Positions 1 to 6,995 of a stretch of 21,905 bases of DNA are shown here, piece by piece. Location: positions 1 through 21,905 of IMG/VR virus record IMGVR_UViG_3300031223_000047. The stretch is one strand, 5' to 3'. Position numbers and translations under genes: made by a program. Each line of letters opens with the position of its first letter. The first letter of the stretch is position 1. Under the pieces are notes generated by a model, which was not told the origin of the DNA, searched no databases, and was given only the letters and a program-made list of their open reading frames with translations. The DNA is from a virus.

Positions 1-672
1 GGCGTGGAGTATGATCCGAGCTGGCGGAACCAGGCGGGTGCGGCCAAGACAAAACGCACCGGCAAGGTGCTGAATGACGACCGCGCGGATTGGCGCGAGG
101 CCTGGGCGCTCTTTCCCGGCGATGTGGTCTATGTCTGGCATGGCGCGCTGCATGCAACGACGGTGGCCGAAAGCCTCGAGGCCTGCGGGTTTGCGATCCG
201 GTCGCAGATCATTTGGGCCAAGGAACGACTTGTTCTGAGCCGTGGTGATTATCACTGGCAGCACGAGCCTGCGTGGTACGCGGTCCGCAAATCCGGCAAG
301 GGTCATTGGGCCGGGGATCGCAAGCAGACAACGCTGTGGCACATCCCGAGCAAAGATCAGGATGCCAGCACCATACACGGCACCCAAAAGCCGGTCGCCT
401 GTATGCGCCGGCCCATCGAGAACAACTCAAGCCCCGGTCAGGCCGTCTATGAGCCCTTCATGGGATCGGGCACCACGCTGATCGCCGCAGAGATGACCGG
501 GCGGGTCTGCTACGGGATTGAATTGAACCCGGCCTATGTCGATGTGGCCGTCAAACGCTGGCAGGATTTCACTGGAGAGGTTGCAGTGTTGCACGGCAGC
601 GGGGACACGTTCAACGATTTGTATAGGGCAAAAGAAAATGGCCAGCACAAGGCTGGCCAAGTTACAGGATAG
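1..672 (+). CDS. DNA methyltransferase, N6-adenine/N4-cytosine type (5' truncated)
   Basis: The window opens inside this gene. Reading from base 1 gives G-V-E-Y-D-P-S-W-R-N, which in phage methylases directly follows the catalytic DPPY motif, so that motif and the N-terminus lie upstream; the GTG at base 4 is an internal Val, not a start. Visible are an HGTQKPVA motif (about residue 125 counted from base 4), the SAM-binding motif EPFMGSGTT (150-158) and the acidic GIELNPAYV strand (171-179). Catalytic motif before SAM motif is the order of beta-class amino-methyltransferases. It would methylate adenine or cytosine in phage or host DNA, plausibly for protection from restriction. Related phage proteins often carry an N-terminal ParB-like domain, which cannot be checked here. 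The last ~20 residues are encoded by a hairpin-containing, AT-richer stretch and may be an extended, non-conserved tail. Confidence 0.9.
   Translation, partial: GVEYDPSWRNQAGAAKTKRTGKVLNDDRADWREAWALFPGDVVYVWHGALHATTVAESLEACGFAIRSQIIWAKERLVLSRGDYHWQHEPAWYAVRKSGKGHWAGDRKQTTLWHIPSKDQDASTIHGTQKPVACMRRPIENNSSPGQAVYEPFMGSGTTLIAAEMTGRVCYGIELNPAYVDVAVKRWQDFTGEVAVLHGSGDTFNDLYRAKENGQHKAGQVTG
631..659 (-). terminator. Candidate intrinsic terminator for minus-strand transcription
   Basis: TGGCCAGC (639-646) and GCTGGCCA (652-659) form a perfect 8-bp GC-rich stem with a 5-nt loop. Read on the minus strand, the stem is followed directly by TTTTCTTTTG (638-629), the usual architecture of a rho-independent terminator. 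On the plus strand the stem is followed by AGTTACAGG, with no U-tract, so it should not stop late transcription. It lies inside the last codons of the methyltransferase. I see no convincing minus-strand gene that it would serve. Confidence 0.45.
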
Positions 673-691
673 GGGCGTGGGGTTCATATCA

Positions 692-844
692 ATGAAGTCC
701 AATACCCGAGCAGTCCAATTGGATCAGGTCAAAACAATCGGCAACCGGACTAAACACCAACCAAAACTCGCTGGCAAAAGGGCGGGCATCAAGATTTACG
801 ATGCGTGTTCAAAAAGACACGGCACCGAAGAGCGCAGCCCATGA
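692..844 (+). CDS. Small basic hypothetical protein (50 aa)
   Basis: An ATG at 692 opens a 50-codon frame rich in Lys and Arg, ending in a TGA that overlaps the ATG of the next small gene (ATGA, 841-844). That overlap is the same coupling arrangement used by several solid genes in this window and is the main support. The frame stays open upstream to about 536, but that part lies antiphase inside the methyltransferase, so I take the start after its stop. The Shine-Dalgarno is weak (only a GGGG run about 8 nt upstream), and the region is AT-richer than its neighbours. There is no recognisable domain. It may be spurious. Confidence 0.35.
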   Translation: MKSNTRAVQLDQVKTIGNRTKHQPKLAGKRAGIKIYDACSKRHGTEERSP

Positions 845-1041
845 CACCAAAGCCCCCGTATGCCTCCCTCCTGGAAAACGGGCCGCAGGAGCCGACTGTA
901 GAGGTTCTGGCCCGTTGCGAACAGGCGCTGCGCGAGGGTGGCTTATGGGAGAGTGAGATCAAAACCTTTCTCGCAGAGGCCACAGCAGGTGACGACACTC
1001 ACCTGTTTCAGACGGCCATGCGGTGGTTTGACGTTCTCTGA
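841..1041 (+). CDS. Small conserved-looking phage protein, function unknown (66 aa)
   Basis: ATG at 841, preceded by GAAGAG (827-832) at 8 nt and overlapping the upstream ORF's TGA by the ATGA arrangement. An in-frame GTG at 805 would add 12 residues but has no ribosome site, so 841 is preferred. The product is acidic and mainly helical in appearance, without membrane segments or cysteine clusters beyond one Cys. I do not recognise a family. Its position directly ahead of the terminase genes is typical of short accessory genes at the left edge of a late operon. Codon usage is GC3-rich like the structural genes, which supports translation. Confidence 0.55.
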   Translation: MTPKPPYASLLENGPQEPTVEVLARCEQALREGGLWESEIKTFLAEATAGDDTHLFQTAMRWFDVL

Positions 1042-1073
1042 ACCAACACCTGCGCCAACATATCAGCAATGTC

Positions 1074-1199
1074 ATGGAGAAATGGCAACGCCGCAGCGTC
1101 TCCGCCCAGACCAAAGCCAGCCATGGCATCCAGGAAGGCCCTCCCCGGCTTGATGGCTGGGTTACCCGCTTCGCCATTTTGGCCGAGACCGACGACTAA
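1074..1199 (+). CDS. Possible small ORF (41 aa from ATG; up to 53 aa if CTG 1038 is used)
   Basis: A frame open between stops at 1029-1031 and 1197-1199 has strongly G/C-biased third positions (most codons end in C or G), and its product reads like a real basic/polar peptide. The only ATG is at 1074 and has no good Shine-Dalgarno. A CTG at 1038 overlaps the preceding TGA in a CTGA arrangement that would mimic the ATGA couplings nearby, but CTG initiation is rare. The product has no recognised domain. It fills most of the otherwise empty space before the small terminase; bases 1200-1287 hold only that gene's leader. Confidence 0.35.
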   Translation: MEKWQRRSVSAQTKASHGIQEGPPRLDGWVTRFAILAETDD

Positions 1200-1287
1200 G
1201 CCTGACCAATCTCGCTCCACAGGCTGCAGTCCTACCATCAGAGTTGCTGCTTTTTGTGATCACGTTTCTTGCCGGAGAGTATGACCC

Positions 1288-1785
1288 ATGTCCACATCCC
1301 GCGCACGCGGCCAGACCATCACCGTCTCCCAAGCGGCTGCCTTGCTTGGGCGATCCGACCGCTGGGTACAGGGGTTGGTCAAGGCGGGGTATATCGAGCG
1401 CGCCACGCGCGGGGAGTACACGCTGGTGGCGGTTATCCGCGGGGCGCTGGCCTATTACGAAGACCAGATCAGCAAAAACAACAAGGCTGCGGCGGCGACG
1501 CGCGCCTCAGAAGCCCGTACCCGGGAGATTGAGCTGCGCATCCGCGAACGCAGCCGCGAGTTGATTGCCATGGAGGATGCCCGCGCAGTTGTTGGAGAGA
1601 TGGCGGCTCTTGTTCGCGCTGAACTGGCCGGGCTGGCGGCCCGGTATACACGAGACATAGAGGCGCGGCGGGTGCTCGAAGAGGTGATTGATGGTTCCCT
1701 CCAGCGCATTGCAGGCGGCGCGGAAAAAGCAGGCGCAGCTCTGGGCGCTGATCGCAGCGATCTGGAGACCGAGCGAGAAGCGTGA
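1288..1785 (+). CDS. terS: Terminase small subunit (Nu1-like DNA packaging protein)
   Basis: 165 aa, directly upstream of and overlapping the large terminase. Residues ~10-45 look like a winged-helix or MerR-type HTH (VSQAAALLGRSDRWVQGLVK, then a wing segment), the DNA-binding fold used by lambda Nu1 and related packaging subunits to recognise the packaging site. A long charged helical region follows (about 60-130), suited to oligomerisation. The start is ATG 1288 because GGAGAG (1274-1279) sits 8 nt upstream; the ATG at 1281 would be too close and is out of frame. The role is inferred from fold pattern and location; the sequence family diverges widely. The C-terminal ~30 residues are read in two frames because terL starts inside them. 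Confidence 0.82.
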   Translation: MSTSRARGQTITVSQAAALLGRSDRWVQGLVKAGYIERATRGEYTLVAVIRGALAYYEDQISKNNKAAAATRASEARTREIELRIRERSRELIAMEDARAVVGEMAALVRAELAGLAARYTRDIEARRVLEEVIDGSLQRIAGGAEKAGAALGADRSDLETEREA

Positions 1786-3748
1786 CCCGGCGGCCTGGGC
1801 GGCTGCCCACCGCATCTATCCCGAAACCGCCGGTATTCCCGGTCCCCGCGATCCAAAGCTCACACCTTACATGATCCCGTGGTCGGCGGCGGTGCATCGC
1901 GGCGGCTATCGCCGGGTGGTCGCGGTGACCTCGGCGCAGTCGGGCAAGACCGACAGCATGCTCGACATCATCGGCGCGCGGTTGGACCAGCGCCCGGCAC
2001 CGATCCTGTATGTGGGGCCCACGAAGGAGTTCCTGACGGATCAGTTTGAGCCGAGGCTGATGGCGCTTCTGGATGAGGCCGACACGCTTGCGAATAAGGT
2101 GGTGCGCGGTCGGCGGATGAAGAAGACACTGAAGCATGTGGCAGGCGTCCGGGTGCGGCTTGCGCATGCAGGGTCCTCGACAGCGCTGAAATCCGATCCT
2201 GCCGCGCTCGCGCTGATCGACGAATACGACGAGATGATGGCCAACGTGAAAGGCCAAGGCGATGTTCTGGGTCTGGTGGAAGCGCGCGGGGAAACTTACG
2301 CGGATTTTGTCACGGCCATCACCAGCACACCGGCGCGAGGTCTTGTGGAAATCGAACCAGATGAGGGCAGCGGTCTGGAGTTCTGGGCACGCTCCAACCC
2401 GGATGATGTTGAGAGCCCGATCTGGAAACTGTGGCAGGAGGGCACACGGCACCATTGGGCCTGGCCGTGCAAACAGTGCTCGGAGTTCTTCATCCCGCGG
2501 TTCAAGCAGCTGCGCTGGCCCGAGCGCGCGACACCAGCGCAGGCAAAACGCGCCGCTGTATTGATCTGCCCCCGCTGCGACGGAGAACACGATGAGGACG
2601 ACAAGGTCTGGATGAACGCCCGCGGCGCGATGGTGGCACCCGGGCAAACGGTAACGCTGAAGGACGATGCGTCGCATGTCACCGGCGCGCCTGCGGACAG
2701 TGCGACGCTATCGATGTGGACCTCGGGCCTGTGCTCGCCCTTCGTCACCTGGGGCCAGCGGGCCGAGACGTACCTGACGGCGCTGCAATCGGGCGACCAC
2801 GGCCGGATCCAGACCGCGATGAACGCGGGCTTTGGCGAATGCTACGCCATGACCGCTTCGGGCGATGTGCCGGACTGGCAGGAAATCATGGAGCGGCGCC
2901 AGCCGTATCGGCCGGGGGACGTGCCAGCCGGGGGCTTGCGCCTTGTAATGGGCGTCGACGTGCAGAAGTTCAGCCTGGTCTATGTGATCCGGGCGTTTGG
3001 CGCGCGCGGGACGTCCTGGCTGGTGGAGTTTGGTCAGCTTTACGGACCCACGGAGGATGACGATGTCTGGTCGGCGCTGGCGGACCTGATGCTGGTGCCG
3101 GTGGGCGGCATGCAGATCGAGAAGGTGTTTGTGGATTCAGGGTTCCGGCCCGACAAGCCGGAACTGGGCAACGAGCACAAAGTCTATGAGTTCTGTCGAC
3201 GCTACAGCTGGCTGTGCTCGCCCACCAAGGGCCGGGATCAGCAAAACCCGCCCTACAGAGTGTCGAAAATCGAGGTAAAGCCGGACGGCAAACGCGCGCT
3301 CTATTCGATCGATCTGGTGACGCTGTCGACGGATTTCTTCAAATCGCTGGTGATGTCGCGCATCCGCACGCCCGCCGATCAGCCGGGAGCGTTTCATGTC
3401 CATGAGGCGGTGTCGGAGGATTATTGCAAGCAGCTGACCTCGGAGGCGCGGATTGTCGTGCAGGGCAAGCCGGTCTGGGTCAAACGCTCGCGCAACAACC
3501 ACTTTCTCGACTGCGAGGCGCTCTGTGCCGCCATAGGCTACACGCTGAACGTTCAGCGGATCCCGGAAGGGGTAGAGCGCAAGCTGTCCATTGAGGCGGC
3601 GGTGCCAGATGGCCATGACCCGTCAATGGTGGCCGCACCGGAGCCTGATCGATCAGGTCTGGCAGCATCTCATGCATCACCGGGTCCTGACAGCACCGCC
3701 AAACTGCGCGGGCGGTTTGCACGCCAGGGCAGCCGATTGAACAGGTAA
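1691..3748 (+). CDS. terL: Phage terminase large subunit (GpA family ATPase/nuclease)
   Basis: 685 aa, close to the ~640 aa of lambda gpA. It pumps DNA into the prohead and cuts the concatemer. N-terminal ATPase: Walker A-like SAQSGKT at 81-87 and Walker B LALIDEYDE at 173-181. A CxxC...CxxC pair (C260/C263, C293/C296) could bind zinc between the domains. The C-terminal RNase H-like nuclease shows acidic residues in GVDVQ (D423), VFVDSG (D482) and HFLDCEA (D607). The start is ATG 1691, preceded by GAGGTG; an adjacent in-frame TTG at 1688 is less likely. The gene overlaps terS by 95 bases in another frame, longer than the other overlaps here. Downstream ATG choices would remove conserved N-terminal sequence. 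Confidence 0.96.
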   Translation: MVPSSALQAARKKQAQLWALIAAIWRPSEKRDPAAWAAAHRIYPETAGIPGPRDPKLTPYMIPWSAAVHRGGYRRVVAVTSAQSGKTDSMLDIIGARLDQRPAPILYVGPTKEFLTDQFEPRLMALLDEADTLANKVVRGRRMKKTLKHVAGVRVRLAHAGSSTALKSDPAALALIDEYDEMMANVKGQGDVLGLVEARGETYADFVTAITSTPARGLVEIEPDEGSGLEFWARSNPDDVESPIWKLWQEGTRHHWAWPCKQCSEFFIPRFKQLRWPERATPAQAKRAAVLICPRCDGEHDEDDKVWMNARGAMVAPGQTVTLKDDASHVTGAPADSATLSMWTSGLCSPFVTWGQRAETYLTALQSGDHGRIQTAMNAGFGECYAMTASGDVPDWQEIMERRQPYRPGDVPAGGLRLVMGVDVQKFSLVYVIRAFGARGTSWLVEFGQLYGPTEDDDVWSALADLMLVPVGGMQIEKVFVDSGFRPDKPELGNEHKVYEFCRRYSWLCSPTKGRDQQNPPYRVSKIEVKPDGKRALYSIDLVTLSTDFFKSLVMSRIRTPADQPGAFHVHEAVSEDYCKQLTSEARIVVQGKPVWVKRSRNNHFLDCEALCAAIGYTLNVQRIPEGVERKLSIEAAVPDGHDPSMVAAPEPDRSGLAASHASPGPDSTAKLRGRFARQGSRLNR

Positions 3749-3753
3749 CGCAT

Positions 3754-5379
3754 ATGTCGATGATCGGAAGGCTGAAACACCTGCTGGCCGAGGCGCTGCC
3801 TCCGACAGTGGGGCCTGAGGGGATGACCCTCCCCAAACCCTCGGGCAAATACATGCGCGGTGGGCGCGGTGTCACCTTCGCGGGCTGGAAACCGGCGCTG
3901 CGGGAAAGCCAGGATGATATTGGCGAGGCCTGGGACGATGCGGCCGCGCGGGTGGGTGACCTCTTGCACAACAGCGGCTGGCTGGCCGGGGCCATGGAGC
4001 AATGCGTCGCCAACACCGTGGGCACGGGGCTGCAGCTGAAGGCGCTGCCAGAGAACGAGACTTTTGGCATGACGCCAGCCGAGGCCTCGGACTGGGCGAA
4101 GACGGTGGAGCGCCGGTTCGAGCTCTGGGCGCGCAGCGCGCAGGAATGCGACATTCAGGGCTTGCGCACTTTTGGCCAGATGCAGGCGGCGGCGTTTCGA
4201 TCCTGGCTGGTCACCGGTGAAATCCTCGCGGAACTGCCCTGGCGCAAACGGGCCTGGAACCGCTACGGCACCAAGGTGCGACTGCTGCCGCCGCAGCGGC
4301 TGTCGCGCAAGACGGAAAGCATGAAGCGGCTGATCAACGGTGTCTATACGGACGCCGATGGCATGCCCGTGGGCTACCGCGCGATCCGCAAGGACCTGTT
4401 CCGGCATGACGTGGAATACGATGTGCGCGCCCGCGACCGGGCAGGTCGACCACGGGTGATCCACATCTTCGAGGGCGCGCCTGGCACACACCGGGGCATC
4501 TCGCCTCTGGTTCCGGCACTGCAGGTGGCGCGGCAGTTTGACCAGTTGGCGGATGCCACGCTGATGGCGGCCATCGTGCAGACGCTGTTTGCGGTGACGA
4601 TCACCTCCGACGAGCCGACGGAACAGGTGTTGCAGGGGCTGCTGACGCCACAAGAACAGGCGCAGATGCTGGCGCAAGGCATATCGCCGATGGAGGCCTA
4701 TATCGAGATGGTCGCAGGATATTACGACGGCAGCACGCTGGATGTGGGGATCAATGGCCGCCTGGCGCATCTGTTTCCGGGTCAGGAGCTTAAGTTTCAC
4801 ACCAGCAACCACCCGTCTTCGGATTATGCCGCCTTCGCCATGCATCTGCTGCGCGAACTCGCGCGCTGTCTCGGGCTGACCTATGAAAGTGCGACGGGCG
4901 ACAATGTGGGGGCGACCTATTCCTCGCTGCAGGCGGCCACGACAGAGATCTTTGCCATCACGAAAGCCCGGCGTCGCAACATCATGGCGCCGTTCTGCCA
5001 GCCGATCTTTGAGGCCTGGCTCGAGGAAGAGATCGAGGCGGGAGCCCTGCCGTTCCCGGGCGGGATTGCCGGGTTCATGGCCAATCGCACCGCTGCATGC
5101 CGCGCGGAATGGCGGGGTGATCCGCGCCCGCAGGCCGATGATCTGAAAAAAGCCAAGGCGCATGAGGTCTGGAAGCGCCTTGGTGTGATGTCGGACGCGA
5201 TGATCTGCACCGATCTCGGGGCCGATGTGGACGATGTTTACCAGCAACTGGCGCAGGAACAGGCGCTGCGGGCCGAATACGGCCTGCCGGAGCCGCAGAT
5301 GATGGGCGCGCAGGGCGGTGGACCGAGTGCCGCTGTCGCAGATGAACAGGACGAAACTAGTGGTGAGGCGGAGACATGA
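3754..5379 (+). CDS. Phage portal protein (lambda gpB family)
   Basis: 541 aa (lambda gpB is 533). It forms the dodecameric ring at the capsid vertex through which DNA enters, and on which terminase and the neck assemble. Family signatures are the N-terminal tip/stem region with NSGWLAGAMEQ (73-83), the HRGISPLVPAL segment (246-256), and the clip/crown region with LGLTYESATGDN followed by TYSS (373-391). The start ATG 3754 lies 5 nt after the terL stop, with AGGT (3743-3746) upstream. Its stop overlaps the next start as ATGA. The last ~30 residues are Gln/Gly-rich and probably disordered. A 525-codon open frame on the opposite strand is a high-GC shadow. Confidence 0.96.
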   Translation: MSMIGRLKHLLAEALPPTVGPEGMTLPKPSGKYMRGGRGVTFAGWKPALRESQDDIGEAWDDAAARVGDLLHNSGWLAGAMEQCVANTVGTGLQLKALPENETFGMTPAEASDWAKTVERRFELWARSAQECDIQGLRTFGQMQAAAFRSWLVTGEILAELPWRKRAWNRYGTKVRLLPPQRLSRKTESMKRLINGVYTDADGMPVGYRAIRKDLFRHDVEYDVRARDRAGRPRVIHIFEGAPGTHRGISPLVPALQVARQFDQLADATLMAAIVQTLFAVTITSDEPTEQVLQGLLTPQEQAQMLAQGISPMEAYIEMVAGYYDGSTLDVGINGRLAHLFPGQELKFHTSNHPSSDYAAFAMHLLRELARCLGLTYESATGDNVGATYSSLQAATTEIFAITKARRRNIMAPFCQPIFEAWLEEEIEAGALPFPGGIAGFMANRTAACRAEWRGDPRPQADDLKKAKAHEVWKRLGVMSDAMICTDLGADVDDVYQQLAQEQALRAEYGLPEPQMMGAQGGGPSAAVADEQDETSGEAET

Positions 5380-5636
5380 CCATCAGCATTGACGATGCCG
5401 ATCCCTGCGCGGCGGCCGCCAGCCTGCGGCAGGTCTATGTCCGGCTTGTCGCAGGTGAAGGGGCCATGGAGGTGCGCTTCCGGGCGGGATCGAACGGGGT
5501 GGAACGCTCGGTGACCTATCACCGGGCGCATCCAGACCGGCTCTTGGCCGTCCTTCGCGGCTTTGAAGAGCAATGTGCCCAGCAACAGGGCCGTGGCCCG
5601 CGGCGGTTTGCGCTTGGAACAGGAGGGGTGCGATGA
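5376..5636 (+). CDS. Head-tail joining protein, gpW-like
   Basis: 86 aa, translationally coupled on both sides (ATGA at 5376-5379 with the portal and again at 5633-5636 with the protease). The pattern matches lambda gpW (68 aa): an N-terminal helix with Ala-rich ASLRQ, a short beta-hairpin (MEVRF ... RSVTY), a second helix (LLAVLRGFEE), and a basic RGPRRF tail reminiscent of gpW's RRGPAGF end. In lambda, gpW plugs the portal and completes the head for tail attachment. Here the gene follows the portal gene, whereas in lambda it lies between terL and the portal. The family call rests on size, pattern and neighbours. Confidence 0.75.
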   Translation: MTISIDDADPCAAAASLRQVYVRLVAGEGAMEVRFRAGSNGVERSVTYHRAHPDRLLAVLRGFEEQCAQQQGRGPRRFALGTGGVR

Positions 5637-6979
5637 CGGAACCGCCCGATGTTGAACACTCTGCGGTGGCGCCGGCGGGGCCGACGCTGGCACAAATTGC
5701 GGGCCGCGTGTTGAACCGGCCGCTGCTGCTGCACCCGGAAAAGGCCGATCTGATCCTGCATGTGCTGCAGGGCCGGATTGGGATCGAGCCTATGAGCCTG
5801 CCGGGGCCCGAGGCCAACCGCTTTGTCGGCAGTTACCGCCGCGACAACGGCAGCGTCGGTTCCATGCGCGTTGCAAACGGTGTTGCCATCCTGCCCATCG
5901 TGGGCAGCCTGGTGAACCGCGGGGCCTGGATCGGGGCCAATTCGGGGCTGGTCTCCTATGAAGGCATCGCCGCGCAGCTGCGCGAGGCGCAAGCCGACCC
6001 GGATGTGCGGGCGATCCTCTTAGATATCGACAGTCCCGGCGGTGAGGCCACGGGCATGTTCGCGACAGCCAACCTCGTTCGCGCTGTGAACCAGGTGAAG
6101 CCGGTTCTGGCCTTCGTCAATGATGTGGCCGCCTCGGCCGCCTATGGCATCGCCAGTGCTGCGCGCGAAATCATCGTCTCGCCCACCTCCATGGTCGGCT
6201 CCATCGGTGTGGTGCTGACCCATCTCGACCGCTCGGGCGAGCTGGAAGATCGCGGCGTGAAGCCGACGCTCATTCATGCCGGGGCGCATAAGGTCGACGG
6301 CAACCCGTTCGGACCGCTGTCGGACGCGGTGCGCGCGGATCTGCAGGCCGAAGTTCTCAAAATATATGATCAATTCATCGGCTTGGTCGCGGAAGGTCGG
6401 ACTGGTCGCATGACTGAGCAGGCGATCCGCGCCACAGAAGCCCGCACCTATCTTGGCGCGGATGCCATTGCTCAAGGTCTCGCCGATCGCATGGCGAGCC
6501 TGGACGAGGTTATCGCCACGCTTTCGCAACCGCCCTCCGTGGCAATTTCCCAGAGAAAGGGAGGACCCATGACCAGAACCATCCAGAACGAGGCGCCCGC
6601 GAGTGACGTCTCGGCCATTAGCCCAGCCGACCTGCAAGCGGCTGTCGATGCCGCCCGCACCGAGGCGCATACCGCCGGTGTCACCGCTGGCAAAGCCGAG
6701 GCCACGTCCCGCATCAAGTCTATCCTGACAGCGCCCGAGGCCGAAGGCCGGGAAGCCCAGGCGCTGGTTCTGGCGCTTGAAACCGAGATGTCGGCTGTGG
6801 ATGCAGCGAAAGTTATGACGGCGTCCCCCAAGGCATTGGTCCCCACGACGATTGCCGACCGGGCCGCACACGAGACTGAACTCGGGGCTGAAACCCCAGC
6901 AGATCAACACAACCGCGCCGAGCGCAGCGTGGCGGGGTGGTCCAAAGCCATCACCCACGCCAATGCGCGCTTTGGCTGA
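5633..6979 (+). CDS. Prohead protease, S49 (SppA/lambda gpC-like), with scaffold at C-terminus
   Basis: 448 aa (lambda gpC is 439). Residues ~75-285 form an S49 (ClpP-fold) peptidase: ILLDIDSPGGEATG oxyanion region (128-141), nucleophile Ser168 in NDVAASAAYG, and general-base Lys220 in AGAHKVDG. The 52-residue Ser-Lys spacing matches what I recall for lambda gpC (S166/K218). It acts inside the prohead, removing scaffold and itself before packaging. The start is ATG 5633, coupled by ATGA to the gpW-like gene and preceded by GGAGGGG; a longer frame from 5573 would overlap that gene with no ribosome site. From residue 313 the sequence becomes Ala/Glu-rich and helical and coincides with the nested scaffold gene. 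It is not a host SppA: no signal peptide, and it sits between portal and capsid genes. Confidence 0.95.
   Translation: MTEPPDVEHSAVAPAGPTLAQIAGRVLNRPLLLHPEKADLILHVLQGRIGIEPMSLPGPEANRFVGSYRRDNGSVGSMRVANGVAILPIVGSLVNRGAWIGANSGLVSYEGIAAQLREAQADPDVRAILLDIDSPGGEATGMFATANLVRAVNQVKPVLAFVNDVAASAAYGIASAAREIIVSPTSMVGSIGVVLTHLDRSGELEDRGVKPTLIHAGAHKVDGNPFGPLSDAVRADLQAEVLKIYDQFIGLVAEGRTGRMTEQAIRATEARTYLGADAIAQGLADRMASLDEVIATLSQPPSVAISQRKGGPMTRTIQNEAPASDVSAISPADLQAAVDAARTEAHTAGVTAGKAEATSRIKSILTAPEAEGREAQALVLALETEMSAVDAAKVMTASPKALVPTTIADRAAHETELGAETPADQHNRAERSVAGWSKAITHANARFG
6558..6565 (+). promoter_or_regulatory. Internal ribosome-binding site for the nested scaffold gene
   Basis: AGGGAGGA lies a few bases upstream of an in-frame ATG (6569) in the middle of the protease gene. 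A near-consensus Shine-Dalgarno is not needed for the protease itself, so its presence here argues for a separate internal start. Confidence 0.72.
6569..6979 (+). CDS. Nested capsid scaffolding protein (Nu3-like), in frame with the protease
   Basis: 136 aa, identical to protease residues 313-448 and made from an internal ATG with its own strong Shine-Dalgarno (6558-6565). Composition is Ala/Glu-rich, with long amphipathic helices (about residues 22-90 of the short form) and no Cys, as expected of an internal scaffold. In lambda the same layout is known: Nu3 (about 130 aa) initiates inside gene C in the same frame, guides gpE shell assembly, and is then degraded by gpC. Length, position and order here match closely. 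The short product itself is inferred from sequence only. Confidence 0.78.
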   Translation: MTRTIQNEAPASDVSAISPADLQAAVDAARTEAHTAGVTAGKAEATSRIKSILTAPEAEGREAQALVLALETEMSAVDAAKVMTASPKALVPTTIADRAAHETELGAETPADQHNRAERSVAGWSKAITHANARFG

Positions 6980-6995
6980 ATAAGGGAGAAGGACC

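Noticed and set aside
714-723. Palindrome TCCAATTGGA as an operator
   Set aside because: A single 10-bp palindrome with no promoter elements nearby; expected by chance at this frequency.
801-956. ATG 801 frame overlapping the 66-aa gene
   Set aside because: About 50 codons out of frame with poor ribosome context; the 841 frame has better coding bias and coupling.
1256-1263. GTGATCAC palindrome ahead of the small terminase, as a regulator site or promoter element
   Set aside because: Only 8 bp, no matched -35/-10 pair, and no second copy.
3670-5247. 525-codon open frame on the minus strand opposite the portal gene (also 1469-2677, 6020-7198, 12915-13919 on the minus strand)
   Set aside because: These are antisense shadows expected from GC-rich third positions. 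Their products are Arg/His/Pro-rich with no recognisable domain, and each lies fully opposite well-identified phage genes.
5633-6979. Host SppA signal-peptide peptidase
   Set aside because: No signal peptide or membrane anchor, and it is coupled to head genes with a scaffold-like C-terminus, so it is the prohead protease.
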